NCBI RefSeq assembly: GCF_003628505.1
Contig: NZ_RBZP01000011.1
Span: 1 to 64,000, forward strand
Origin: Oceanobacillus halophilus
Lineage (GTDB): Bacteria > Bacillota > Bacilli > Bacillales > Amphibacillaceae
Length of the DNA stretch: 64,000 nucleotides
Reading direction: 5' to 3'
Shown: piece by piece, positions 1-7,335 of the stretch
Layout: every line of letters starts with the position of its first letter
Position numbering within the stretch: the first letter of the stretch is position 1
Program-made: the position numbers and the translations under genes
Notes under the pieces: model-generated
What the model was told of the DNA's origin: nothing
What the model saw: only the letters and a program-made list of their open reading frames with translations
The model's database searches: none

Positions 1-92
1 CGAAGGAGATCAGTTAGCTTCCCGCGCTCGACTTGCATGTATTAGGCACGCCGCCAGCGTTCGTCCTGAGCCAAGATCAAACTCTCCAAAAA
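1..92 (-). rRNA. 16S ribosomal RNA, 5' end only
   Basis: Read on the minus strand, the sequence is the universal 5' end of bacterial 16S rRNA: AGAGTTTGATC, then TGGCTCAGGACGAACGC and GGCGGCGTGCCTAATACATG. The gene runs off the left edge, so only about 92 bases are present. The mature 5' end is placed by alignment with E. coli numbering and is good to a few bases. The base before TGGCTCAG is T, where most bacteria have A or C. The rRNA operon is transcribed leftwards, away from the ribosomal-protein cluster. Confidence 0.97.
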
Positions 93-210
93 AGTTTGTT
101 TTGTGATTAACACCAATCAATCACAAAGAGAATTCTTAGCTTCCAGAAGTGTTACCTTCTGTATTTTATAAAGAAAAACGAGTTTCCTTTATGTCTTAAC
201 ATACTGGTTG

Positions 211-236
211 TTTTGTTCAGTTTTCAAAGAGCAATT
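211..236 (-). promoter_or_regulatory. rRNA leader box (boxA-type antitermination region)
   Basis: On the minus strand this reads TTGCTCTTTGAAAACTGAAC, the conserved leader element found just before 16S genes in Bacillaceae. It contains the TGCTCTTT boxA core that recruits NusB/S10 for antitermination. It lies between promoter P2 and the 16S 5' end. Confidence 0.7.
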
Positions 237-269
237 TTGTTGTTTTTGTCGTATTTAGCGACGAAATAT

Positions 270-298
270 AATGTATCACTTTTCCATTTCGCTGTCAA
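270..298 (-). promoter_or_regulatory. rrn promoter P2 (SigA type)
   Basis: The minus strand has TTGACA (298-293), a 17-base spacer and TACATT (275-270). It is the promoter nearest the 16S gene. A perfect -35 with a 17-base spacer is typical of Bacillus rRNA promoters. Confidence 0.75.
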
Positions 299-358
299 GC
301 ATCTTTCCAGCAAAATGTTAAAAGTTTTGCTTGGACGTCTTTCTTAACGACAAGAAAT

Positions 359-387
359 ACTATAGCATAGAAAAATAATTGTTTCAA
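359..387 (-). promoter_or_regulatory. rrn promoter P1 (SigA type)
   Basis: The minus strand has TTGAAA (387-382), a 17-base spacer and TATAGT (364-359). It lies about 90 bases upstream of P2, giving the usual tandem P1-P2 arrangement of rRNA operons. Confidence 0.75.
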
Positions 388-454
388 CAGGTAAAATAAA
401 GAAAGATAATTCCCACTAGTTAGATAACGCATTCCGCAAATATCTTCCTTTCAT

Positions 455-691
455 TTAAAAGTGGAAGTCTTTTTGATACTTATTCCTTTTTGGCAAATAC
501 TCTAGACAGTCTTCTTCGCTTGCCACTCGGCGCAATAGCTGAAATAAGACTTTATACCTTTCCATCATCATCCGCTTAACATTTTCATCTATCCTAATAT
601 CATCCAAATCAATAAGAATTTCTTCTAATTCTCTTTTCAATAGATATTCTAATTCTTTTTCTTCTCTATCATTAATTAATAACCCTAACAT
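455..691 (-). CDS. Small conserved hypothetical protein, 78 aa
   Basis: I do not recognise the family. The protein is short, very acidic/basic and predicted largely helical, with many Glu, Lys and Leu residues and no membrane segment or signal peptide. It may be a small cytosolic helical-bundle protein. The start is supported by a strong ribosome-binding site (GAGGTGAT) seven bases before the ATG. It sits alone between the rRNA promoters and the divergently transcribed pdaB. The stop codon lies about 70 bases from rrn P1, so readthrough from this gene would enter the rRNA operon. Confidence 0.6.
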   Translation of the reverse strand: MLGLLINDREEKELEYLLKRELEEILIDLDDIRIDENVKRMMMERYKVLFQLLRRVASEEDCLEYLPKRNKYQKDFHF

Positions 692-915
692 AAAATCACC
701 TCAAGAATTCTCGCCTAGGACGATACATTAATAAAATAAAAATCACTACCACATTATTCGTAGATACTTTTATAGTTTGTCGGTTTATATCAAATAAAGT
801 AGATACAAACATTTCTATTTTCACCTATACCCTGTTTAACATAGTGTCTAACCCATTTCTATAAATAACATGAATGAACAATAAATAATCTTTGTTCAGA
901 AGGTTGTAAGGCTTG

Positions 916-944
916 TTCATAATTTAATTTTTCCTTCATAGAAT
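916..944 (+). promoter_or_regulatory. Putative SigE-type sporulation promoter of pdaB
   Basis: TTCATAA (916-922), 14 bases, CATAGAAT (937-944). The -10 matches the mother-cell SigE consensus CATACAAT at 7 of 8 positions, and the spacing is right. It lies 35 bases upstream of pdaB, a sporulation gene. Confidence 0.5.
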
Positions 945-979
945 TTAATATAGAAATTCTCTAAGTTGGGGGAAAAATA

Positions 980-1738
980 ATGAATCATTTTTATGTATGG
1001 AGATTCAAACGCATGAGACGTTGGATAGTTATTGGAAGTTTAGCTTTTTTTACTGCTATGTTTCTTTGGGTAAGTGAAAACGGGGCTTTCTCTGTCTTTA
1101 TGCAGGACGAGCCAGCAGCAATTACGAAGGGGAATTCAGAGGAACCAAATATAGCATTAACCTTCAATATTAGCTGGGGAGAAGAAAGAGTATACGATAT
1201 ATTAGAAATGTTAGAAAAGAACAAAACACAAGCTACTTTTTTTGTAAGCGGTGAGTGGGCGGAAAGACATCCTTCTATTTTGGAAGAAATATCAGAAGGA
1301 GAACATGAATTAGGCATGTTAGGTTATCGGTATAAAAGTTATATTGATCAAGATATAGAACAGGTAAGACGTGATTTGCAAAGCGCAAAAGAAGTATTTG
1401 AGAAACTGGGGTACGAAGACATTGAGATTTTAAGAACACCAAATGGTCACTTTGATGATGAGATTCTCCAACTAGCCAAAGATATGAATTTTCAAGTTAT
1501 CCACTGGAACATTAACCCCAATGATTGGAAGAATCCAGGGACTCAAGTAATTGTTGATAATATAATGAAAAATACTAAAAACGGAGATATTATATTAATG
1601 CATGCATCAGATTCCGTAAAACAAACGGCAAATGCATTGGAGACTATATTACCTGGATTAAAAAATAAAGGATTTGACTTCGTATCAGTAACAGAGCTAG
1701 TTAATCAGGCACATGCTGAATCAAAATTAGTTGAATAA
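980..1738 (+). CDS. pdaB: PdaB-family polysaccharide deacetylase-like sporulation protein
   Basis: This is a 252-aa protein with a short basic N-terminus, one membrane anchor (about residues 15-35) and a NodB-fold domain. It matches PdaB (YbaN), needed for late spore stability in B. subtilis. Strong PdaB features are the opening MNHFYVWR, the ALTFNISWG block, TFFVSGEWAERHP and the C-terminal ILMHASDSVKQT. NodB deacetylases have an Asp in the TFD motif, but here it is Asn. The usual metal-binding His pair after the HELG segment is replaced by Met-Leu and Tyr. Catalytic deacetylation is therefore doubtful, and the protein may act structurally. A GGGGG ribosome-binding site precedes the ATG. The position beside an rRNA operon and opposite kbaA matches B. 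subtilis. Confidence 0.93.
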   Translation: MNHFYVWRFKRMRRWIVIGSLAFFTAMFLWVSENGAFSVFMQDEPAAITKGNSEEPNIALTFNISWGEERVYDILEMLEKNKTQATFFVSGEWAERHPSILEEISEGEHELGMLGYRYKSYIDQDIEQVRRDLQSAKEVFEKLGYEDIEILRTPNGHFDDEILQLAKDMNFQVIHWNINPNDWKNPGTQVIVDNIMKNTKNGDIILMHASDSVKQTANALETILPGLKNKGFDFVSVTELVNQAHAESKLVE

Positions 1739-1741
1739 AAG

Positions 1742-1767
1742 TAACCACCAGAAAAACCTGGTGGTTA
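1742..1767 (+). terminator. Terminator between pdaB and kbaA
   Basis: The inverted repeat TAACCACCAG / CTGGTGGTTA has a five-base A-rich loop and is followed by TTTTAATT. The genes converge here, so it can serve both strands. Confidence 0.85.
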
Positions 1768-1774
1768 TTTTAAT

Positions 1775-2434
1775 TCACGCATCCTTCACACTTTTCTTCT
1801 TATTATTTGAGGATGTACGCTTCTTCGATTGTTTGTTTGTAGCATCTACTTTCTTATTTATACGATGCAAAACAAGTAATTGGTAAGTGTTACAAGCTAG
1901 CAAAGGTGCGATCATTAACCAAGCATATTCTGTCCCCTCTGCTTGGAGCCCAGGGACCCATTCCACTGTTGTCATGACTACCATAAAGAATAATGCTGGT
2001 ATAAAAGCACTTTTTTTCGTTTCTTTTGCTTTTCTTAAAGCAACAAGCCAACCATAACCAAGGAGCGCAAAAGCCATTAGTATGTACCATAATAAAGAAA
2101 CTTCACCTTTTGTCGCTTGATATGGAAAGTAAATTAAATCAAAAATAACAAATACAATTAATAATACTTGTACGGTTGGCCAAAATGATCGAAATAAACT
2201 GATACCATACCTATGTACAAACAAATAAGCAAAAAAGCCAGTCATACTTAAGACACTAAATGTAAGTCCTAAACCAATATTAAAAATAATGAGACCGATA
2301 AGTTCCATAAAGTTAAATGGACTTAGATTTGCTGCGTAGACATTATATTGCACAAAAAAACTGATAATTAAACCTGCGACTCCACCAATTATTGCAGTTT
2401 TAAACAGAAAATGTATTAGGTTTTTAATATTCAA
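1775..2434 (-). CDS. kbaA: KbaA, KinB-signalling pathway activation protein
   Basis: This is a 219-aa integral membrane protein with six predicted hydrophobic segments and a very basic, Ser/Asn-rich C-terminal tail. Sequence and position (between pdaB and gerD) fit KbaA, which helps activate the KinB sensor kinase branch of the sporulation phosphorelay in B. subtilis. The reading frame extends further upstream, but I place the start at a TTG (2434) because it follows a GGGAGGA ribosome-binding site at proper spacing. The upstream extension would overlap the gerD promoter region. No signal peptide other than the first membrane segment is seen. Confidence 0.85.
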   Translation of the reverse strand: MNIKNLIHFLFKTAIIGGVAGLIISFFVQYNVYAANLSPFNFMELIGLIIFNIGLGLTFSVLSMTGFFAYLFVHRYGISLFRSFWPTVQVLLIVFVIFDLIYFPYQATKGEVSLLWYILMAFALLGYGWLVALRKAKETKKSAFIPALFFMVVMTTVEWVPGLQAEGTEYAWLMIAPLLACNTYQLLVLHRINKKVDATNKQSKKRTSSNNKKKSVKDA

Positions 2435-2519
2435 TTTAAAATCCTCCCATGGTTTGCACAAAATTAAATATGTACAAGCGTATTTTAACACGAAGCCATA
2501 TTTTTTTCCTACATAATGC

Positions 2520-2548
2520 GAATACTTTCCGTTTTATCATCCATATTA
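2520..2548 (+). promoter_or_regulatory. Putative SigG promoter of gerD
   Basis: GAATA (2520-2524), 17 bases, CATATTA (2542-2548). Both boxes agree fully with the forespore SigG consensus (GHATR and CATWHTA). It lies 26 bases upstream of the gerD start. gerD is known to be a forespore gene in B. subtilis. Confidence 0.65.
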
Positions 2549-2574
2549 AAGGTATAGGAAAGGAGGATTTCCTT

Positions 2575-3219
2575 ATGGTTCGTAACCTATTTATTATAAT
2601 TGTAGGATTTTGCCTCTTGTTACTTACTGCATGTGGTGGTGGAGGAAATACCTCTGGCAATGAGGGCGACTATGAACAAACGAAGAAAATGGTCGTTGAT
2701 ATTTTACAAACTGAAGAAGGAAAAAAGGCACTAACTGAAATATTATCTGATGAAAAGATGAAACAAGAATTAGTAATGAACTCCGATGTAGTAAAAAAGA
2801 CGATAAGCGATACGCTTGTATCTGATAAAGGTAAAAAAATGTGGCAAACACTATTTGAAGACCCTAAATTTGTTGAGGGTTTTGCTAAATCCATGGAAGA
2901 ACCTCAAAAAAAGCTACAAAAAGATCTTATGAATGACTCAGAGTACCAAAAACAAATGCTCGAGTTATTACAAAACCCAGAAATTACGGATCAAATATTG
3001 TCGGTTTTGAAGGGGCAGCAATTTCGAGCCCATTTAGAAAAAACCATACAGCAAACACTTGAGACTCCAACTTTTCAAGCAAAAATACAGGAAATCTTGT
3101 TAAAAGCCGCAGAAGAGCAAGCAAAAGGGAAAGATGGTAGTAGCTCTGGAGAAAGTGAAGGTGGTGGCGAAGAGGGAGGCGGCCAAGGAGGAGAAAGTAG
3201 CTCTGGAGGCGAAAATTAA
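2575..3219 (+). CDS. gerD: GerD spore germination lipoprotein
   Basis: This is a 214-aa lipoprotein with a short basic start, hydrophobic stretch and lipobox LTAC (residues 17-20, lipidated Cys20). It is followed by a long alpha-helical region rich in Lys, Glu and Gln, and a Gly/Ser/Glu-rich disordered tail. This is the layout of GerD, the inner-spore-membrane scaffold that clusters germinant receptors. The start is the ATG at 2575, just after an AAGGAGGA ribosome-binding site. A longer upstream frame has no such site and would disrupt the signal peptide. Neighbours kbaA and salA match the B. subtilis order. Confidence 0.93.
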   Translation: MVRNLFIIIVGFCLLLLTACGGGGNTSGNEGDYEQTKKMVVDILQTEEGKKALTEILSDEKMKQELVMNSDVVKKTISDTLVSDKGKKMWQTLFEDPKFVEGFAKSMEEPQKKLQKDLMNDSEYQKQMLELLQNPEITDQILSVLKGQQFRAHLEKTIQQTLETPTFQAKIQEILLKAAEEQAKGKDGSSSGESEGGGEEGGGQGGESSSGGEN

Positions 3220-3256
3220 CTTCAACCTAATACTTTCTATAGTCACAAAACCAAAA

Positions 3257-3279
3257 GAGGACGTCGAATTGACGCCCTC
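3257..3279 (+). terminator. Terminator between gerD and salA
   Basis: A hairpin GAGGACGTC / GACGCCCTC with a five-base loop and one internal mismatch, followed by a T-rich stretch on the plus strand and TTTTGG on the minus strand. It lies between two converging genes. Confidence 0.65.
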
Positions 3280-3289
3280 GCTTTCTTTA

Positions 3290-4348
3290 TTATTCTTCCA
3301 TTTTTGCAATTACTTTGGCAGCAATCTTATGGTACTCTTTCCCATTTGGATGATCTTCCTGGTATACACCAGGGGCAAATTCATCCTCTTCCATGTATGG
3401 TTGTTGCAATTGCAGTTGGCCGAGTACTTTTGTTTGGAGAACATCAGAAAGTTTCTCTCCGCCACCTTGTCCAAATACATGTTCTTTTTCCCCAGTTTTT
3501 TTGCTGACGAAGTAAGACATGTTTTCTACAACACCTAGAATTTCATGATCTGTTTTAAGCGCCATTTGTCCTGCACGAGCAGCAACAAACGCAGCTGTTG
3601 GATGAGGGGTGGTGACGATTACTTCTTTACATGTAGGAAGCAATTCATGAACATCCATTGCAATATCACCTGTGCCAGGCGGCAAATCTAATAATAAGTA
3701 ATCTAAATCTCCCCACTCTACTTCTGTGAAGAAACTATTCAACATTTTACCTAACATAGGACCACGCCAAATAATTGGAGAATTATCTTCTACAAAGAAT
3801 CCCATAGAGATTACTTTTACGCCAAATCTTTCCACTGGAATAATTTTCTTCCCTCTTACAACAGGACGTTTTTCAATCCCCATCATATCCGGGACACTGA
3901 AACCATAAATATCCGCATCAATGATTCCGACTTTTTTCCCTAGGCGCATTAATGAAACAGCAAGGTTAACGGTTACAGTTGATTTCCCAACTCCACCTTT
4001 ACCACTTGCAACAGCTATAAATTTTGTATTACCATTTCCCCCCATAAGTGAAGCTTCTTTTTCTTTCTCCACGGCAGGTTGGTACTTTTTGATTATCTCT
4101 TCTGGTAACTGCTCAAAACGCAAACCTACTGTATTGGCCCCATTTTTCTTTAATATCCCAACAATTTCTTGTTGCATTTGCATTTGCTCGCCGGTGTTTG
4201 TTTTTGAAATGCCGACCTTTACGCTAACATGCTTTTTATCTTCCTTAATGGTAACATTCTTGATACCATCTGTTTCTTCTAATGTTCTATGTAAAAACGG
4301 ATCTTTTACTGAGCCTAATAGTTGAATTACTTCTTCTTTTGTTAGCAA
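3290..4348 (-). CDS. salA: SalA, Mrp/NBP35-type P-loop ATPase
   Basis: This is a 352-aa protein with an N-terminal DUF59 (FeS assembly P) domain of about 90 residues and a ParA/MinD-like ATPase domain. The deviant Walker A motif GKGGVGKST is at residues 116-124, and DLPPGTGD is further on. The Mrp family carries or transfers Fe-S clusters. In B. subtilis the orthologue SalA acts as a regulator of scoC expression. The start is a TTG at 4348 preceded by GGATGGTGA. The gene is followed by gerD (convergent) and preceded by cwlD on the same strand, with a 77-base gap. Confidence 0.92.
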   Translation of the reverse strand: MLTKEEVIQLLGSVKDPFLHRTLEETDGIKNVTIKEDKKHVSVKVGISKTNTGEQMQMQQEIVGILKKNGANTVGLRFEQLPEEIIKKYQPAVEKEKEASLMGGNGNTKFIAVASGKGGVGKSTVTVNLAVSLMRLGKKVGIIDADIYGFSVPDMMGIEKRPVVRGKKIIPVERFGVKVISMGFFVEDNSPIIWRGPMLGKMLNSFFTEVEWGDLDYLLLDLPPGTGDIAMDVHELLPTCKEVIVTTPHPTAAFVAARAGQMALKTDHEILGVVENMSYFVSKKTGEKEHVFGQGGGEKLSDVLQTKVLGQLQLQQPYMEEDEFAPGVYQEDHPNGKEYHKIAAKVIAKMEE

Positions 4349-4425
4349 CCTAATTCACCATCCTTATATATGCTAGTACTAGTATAACATATATCTTGAA
4401 AAATCTAAGCGATGTGAATTCCCTT

Positions 4426-5148
4426 TCATTCCTCTTCTTCTACGTCTTCTGTAACATAACGGAGTACACCCTGGTAGATGCTTGCTGCCATTTTCTCTTG
4501 ATACGCATCCTGTTTTAATAAATTACGTTCTTCTTCATTGGACAAGAAACCTATTTCGATGAGCGCACCCGGAAATTCTGCATGTTTTAATAAGTACATT
4601 CCATTTTTCACTAGCGCCTCACGTGTTGTATTTTCCAGATTACGAATTATTTCTGCCTGTATCATTTTTGCCAAGTGTTTATTCTCATCGGCACTAGGGT
4701 AATAAAAAGACTGCGCACCTCTCCATTTCGTTGATGGCAAGGCATTTAAATGAATGCTTAGGAATAATTCCGGTTTCTTATCATTAATAAACTCCATTCT
4801 TTTTCTAATATCTTCTGCTTTTCTTCTGGATAACCCTTTTGTATCTTCGGCTGCCAAATCTTTATCTTCTTCCCTAGTTAAAAAGACATCTGCTCCAGCA
4901 AGCTGTAGATAATTCTTTAGTTTTTTGGATACTATTAAAGCAATATCATCTTCAAGCGTTCCATCTTTCCCCACCGCACCACCGTCTGGTCCACCATGCC
5001 CAGGATCTAATACAATCGTTTTCCCTGATAATGGTAATGAAAACTCGTTATTCCAAACTCCTTTGCTTTGATTTAATGGTAATTGAATTAAAAAAACAAG
5101 TAACACAACCCCAAACAACCATATACCAATCTTCATGACTCTTCTCAT
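4426..5148 (-). CDS. cwlD: CwlD N-acetylmuramoyl-L-alanine amidase, spore cortex
   Basis: This 240-aa protein has an N-terminal membrane/signal segment and an Amidase_3 domain with the zinc-ligand block VLDPGHGGPDGGA, a later SIHLNALP block and the catalytic Glu in ALIEIGFLSNEEE. CwlD with PdaA makes the muramic-delta-lactam of the spore cortex peptidoglycan. The position next to salA and an upstream SigE-like promoter (5179-5207) support sporulation control. The start ATG at 5148 has only a moderate ribosome-binding site (GGGGCGAG). Confidence 0.93.
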   Translation of the reverse strand: MRRVMKIGIWLFGVVLLVFLIQLPLNQSKGVWNNEFSLPLSGKTIVLDPGHGGPDGGAVGKDGTLEDDIALIVSKKLKNYLQLAGADVFLTREEDKDLAAEDTKGLSRRKAEDIRKRMEFINDKKPELFLSIHLNALPSTKWRGAQSFYYPSADENKHLAKMIQAEIIRNLENTTREALVKNGMYLLKHAEFPGALIEIGFLSNEEERNLLKQDAYQEKMAASIYQGVLRYVTEDVEEEE

Positions 5149-5178
5149 TCTTCTCGCCCCTTAACATGAACTATGACC

Positions 5179-5207
5179 ATTTTATGGGACGAGATATATG
5201 TTTATGA
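5179..5207 (-). promoter_or_regulatory. Putative SigE promoter of cwlD
   Basis: The minus strand has TCATAAA, 14 bases, CATAAAAT. The -10 agrees with CATACAAT at 7 of 8 positions. It lies 31 bases upstream of cwlD, which is a mother-cell gene in B. subtilis. Confidence 0.55.
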
Positions 5208-5387
5208 CTAATTGCAAAATATGGTATGCTATAAGAAGAAATGAGAACCATAAATATGGGACGTTCTTAAAGTAATGGAATTTATTTTTCCAGAACAAAA
5301 TTTCAAATGATGTCGTATTTTAGATTAACTGCGGCGATTAAAAAGGAACATTCTATTGTAAGAGGTGAATGAAAGGGGTGCATAAAA

Positions 5388-5798
5388 ATGCTTTGGCTTG
5401 GTATTGGTGTTATGGTAATTGGCGTTGCACTACTAATTTTAACTATTGTCTTAATTAAGCCACTCTTCAAATTAGCTGGTGTCCTTGGCAGCTTACACAA
5501 GACAACGGAAACATTACCACAAACCGTCAATGAATTAACAACAACCGCAAAAGATGCAATTGGTACTGGAGTCGATACCTTAAATCAAGTTAATACTCAA
5601 ATGAAGGAATTAAGCCCTATTTTCTACATTATTGGAGATGTCGGTCGGGCCACCAATCAATTGAGCTCATCTATTGTAAGTAAGGTTGAACATTTGAAAG
5701 AAACAACGGAGACTACTAAAGACGTTTCTTCGAATAACAATTTACAAGGATTTTACGGTTTAATCGCACTTGCCTATTTATTATTCAGACAAAAATAA
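5388..5798 (+). CDS. DUF948-family membrane protein
   Basis: This is a 136-aa protein with one N-terminal transmembrane helix (residues 3-25), a helical extracytoplasmic or cytoplasmic region with coiled-coil character and a hydrophobic C-terminus (GFYGLIALAYLLF). It belongs to the DUF948 family (YtxG-like, general-stress associated in Bacillus). The function is unknown. Its closest relative in the window is the divergent gene at 6013-6474, with shared blocks GVALLIL, LSPIFYIIGDVG and YGLIALAYLLF/YGTFALAYYWF. They are therefore likely duplicates. The ribosome-binding site GAAAGGGGTG precedes the ATG. Confidence 0.8.
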   Translation: MLWLGIGVMVIGVALLILTIVLIKPLFKLAGVLGSLHKTTETLPQTVNELTTTAKDAIGTGVDTLNQVNTQMKELSPIFYIIGDVGRATNQLSSSIVSKVEHLKETTETTKDVSSNNNLQGFYGLIALAYLLFRQK

Positions 5799-5822
5799 GG
5801 ATGCATGTATTATGCATCCTTA
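5797..5822 (+). terminator. Terminator between two convergent small genes
   Basis: A near-perfect inverted repeat AAGGATGCAT / ATGCATCCTT with a GTATT loop. It overlaps the ends of both flanking genes and can act in both directions. Confidence 0.7.
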
Positions 5823-6032
5823 TCTTGTTTCTAAATCCTCTTTTAAATCCTTAAAAATATCCGCTCGTTTTTTCCCATCTAAGTAGAGCTTCCGCTCAGC
5901 AGCTTTTAGCTTTTCTAATAATTTGGTTCCTGATTGTTGCGGGGATAAGTACCTTTTGAAAACATACCCAGCAGTAAAACTTCCTAATATACTAAAGATG
6001 ACTGACGATCCGTTATAACGCTTGGTTTCCAT
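5820..6032 (-). CDS. Small YtxH-like membrane protein
   Basis: This is a 70-aa protein. The N-terminal part has a Gly-containing hydrophobic segment (FSILGSFTAGYVF), followed by a charged helical region. This resembles YtxH-type small stress proteins, often found with DUF948 genes. I set the start at the ATG at 6032, overlapping the end of the DUF948 gene upstream by 20 bases. The longer reading frame would overlap it far more and has no better ribosome-binding site. It is the last gene of a three-gene minus-strand operon (6908 to 5820). Confidence 0.6.
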   Translation of the reverse strand: METKRYNGSSVIFSILGSFTAGYVFKRYLSPQQSGTKLLEKLKAAERKLYLDGKKRADIFKDLKEDLETR

Positions 6033-6474
6033 CCTTAATAGTTCCCTCTTCCTTTTTAAATTCACTGCGCTTCTTAAACCAGTAGTAAGCAAGGGCAAAC
6101 GTACCATAGACGCCACCTATTTTATTCTTTTCTGCAACATCTGCAGCACCTTCTGTTTTTTTCTTCACCGTATCGGTTACATCAACAAGGGAGGAGGAAA
6201 ATTTTCTTGTTACGTTCCCTACATCTCCTACTACATAAAATAGTGGACTTAACTGTCGTAATTTATCATTCACATCCGCCAATGTATTATTGCTTTCACT
6301 AATCATATCTCCTGTTTGTTTCATAATATCATCCATCTGTTTAGGTAGTTGCTCTACGGTTTTATCAACACCTTTAAGCACATTTGCCAAGTTATTTAAG
6401 GCATGCCCAATAAAGATCGCTAAAATCAGCAAAGCTACACCAATTATAATTACACCAATCCCAACTAGCGTCAT
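6013..6474 (-). CDS. DUF948-family membrane protein
   Basis: This 153-aa protein has an N-terminal transmembrane helix (residues 3-27), then amphipathic helices rich in Asp, Lys and Thr, and a short hydrophobic patch near the end (YGTFALAYYWF). It is a paralogue of the protein at 5388-5798. It lies in a minus-strand operon between another DUF948 gene and a small YtxH-like gene. In B. subtilis such genes belong to general-stress operons. No clear SigB promoter is seen here, so regulation is unknown. Confidence 0.8.
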   Translation of the reverse strand: MTLVGIGVIIIGVALLILAIFIGHALNNLANVLKGVDKTVEQLPKQMDDIMKQTGDMISESNNTLADVNDKLRQLSPLFYVVGDVGNVTRKFSSSLVDVTDTVKKKTEGAADVAEKNKIGGVYGTFALAYYWFKKRSEFKKEEGTIKDGNQAL

Positions 6475-6497
6475 AATGATTCACTTTCCCTTCTGTA

Positions 6498-6908
6498 CTA
6501 ATTTGCTTTTTTCCATTTAGTGAGAATTTGCGTTAAAGCCTCTCCCCATTTAATCCCTTCTATCGCTGGCTTCAATTGTTTCTGGAATTGCTCGTCCGTT
6601 ACTTGATCCTTATAATTTTTGTATGATTTATTCAAACTATTAATGGATTCTCCAACATTATGAACAGAATCAAACAAACTATCTGTCGCTTTTATATTCT
6701 CTTCTAATTCATCTACCGTCTTATTAGCCTCTTTAAGCGTATTCATTAATTGTGGCGTAATATATGAAAATTGTTCTTCCACATCCTTCAACGTATAACC
6801 TAGAGATCTGGTTACATCTGCCAAATGCTTTAATACGATTGATATGTAAATAACCGCTATGAAAAAGGCAATGGAACATAGTAAAATACCAAAATAAATA
6901 ATTTCCAC
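6498..6908 (-). CDS. DUF948-family membrane protein
   Basis: This is a 136-aa protein with one N-terminal transmembrane helix (about 3-25) followed by long charged helices predicted to form a coiled coil, such as the segment VEEQFSYITPQLMNTLKEA. It is the first gene of the three-gene operon. A GGGAGGGT ribosome-binding site precedes the ATG, and a consensus -10 (TATAAT) lies about 40 bases upstream. No enzymatic motif is seen. It is more distant from the other two DUF948 proteins nearby. Confidence 0.75.
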   Translation of the reverse strand: MEIIYFGILLCSIAFFIAVIYISIVLKHLADVTRSLGYTLKDVEEQFSYITPQLMNTLKEANKTVDELEENIKATDSLFDSVHNVGESINSLNKSYKNYKDQVTDEQFQKQLKPAIEGIKWGEALTQILTKWKKAN

Positions 6909-7335
6909 TTTTTACCCTCCCTCTTATGAAGATATTATACCATCTAACAAGTGAATTATAACGCAATCATACTTTTAGTTTGGCTGTTATCTGCAAAATT
7001 TATTGCTTTTTACAAGGCTCTATTCAAATAGATTGTTACATTTTTATAGTTTGGGCGCATGATGGTTATAAAGTCTACACTAAAAAAATATTATTAGGAT
7101 GCTCTCGCTTGTCCTAATTATTATAAAGTGTTTGCATTCGCTCCGACAGAATACTACGCTATTATAAATTTCTGAATAAAGTATTGCCTTAAACTTTTAA
7201 GAACGGTTTATTTACTTTTTCACCTGAGAAATTCAGTTTATACGCATTTTCTACCAACTCCGACTAAGTTAAATAACAACAACATTTTGCAAAACTAGCC
7301 ATTTCGAAAAGATTATTTATATCTATAGTCCTAGT
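6909..7335. other. Intergenic region with a dispersed-repeat remnant
   Basis: There is no gene in these 427 bases. A short stretch near 7132-7158 (ATTCGCTCC, CAGAATACT) matches the end of the repeat element at 56618-56811, so it is probably a decayed copy. The right half is AT-rich, with no strong terminator for the HlyD-like gene ending at 7336. Confidence 0.5.

Noticed and set aside
3134-3538. Plus-strand open frame of 134 codons over the end of gerD and start of the salA region
   Set aside because: It overlaps two well-supported genes in other frames and the terminator between them, with no ribosome-binding site or homology.
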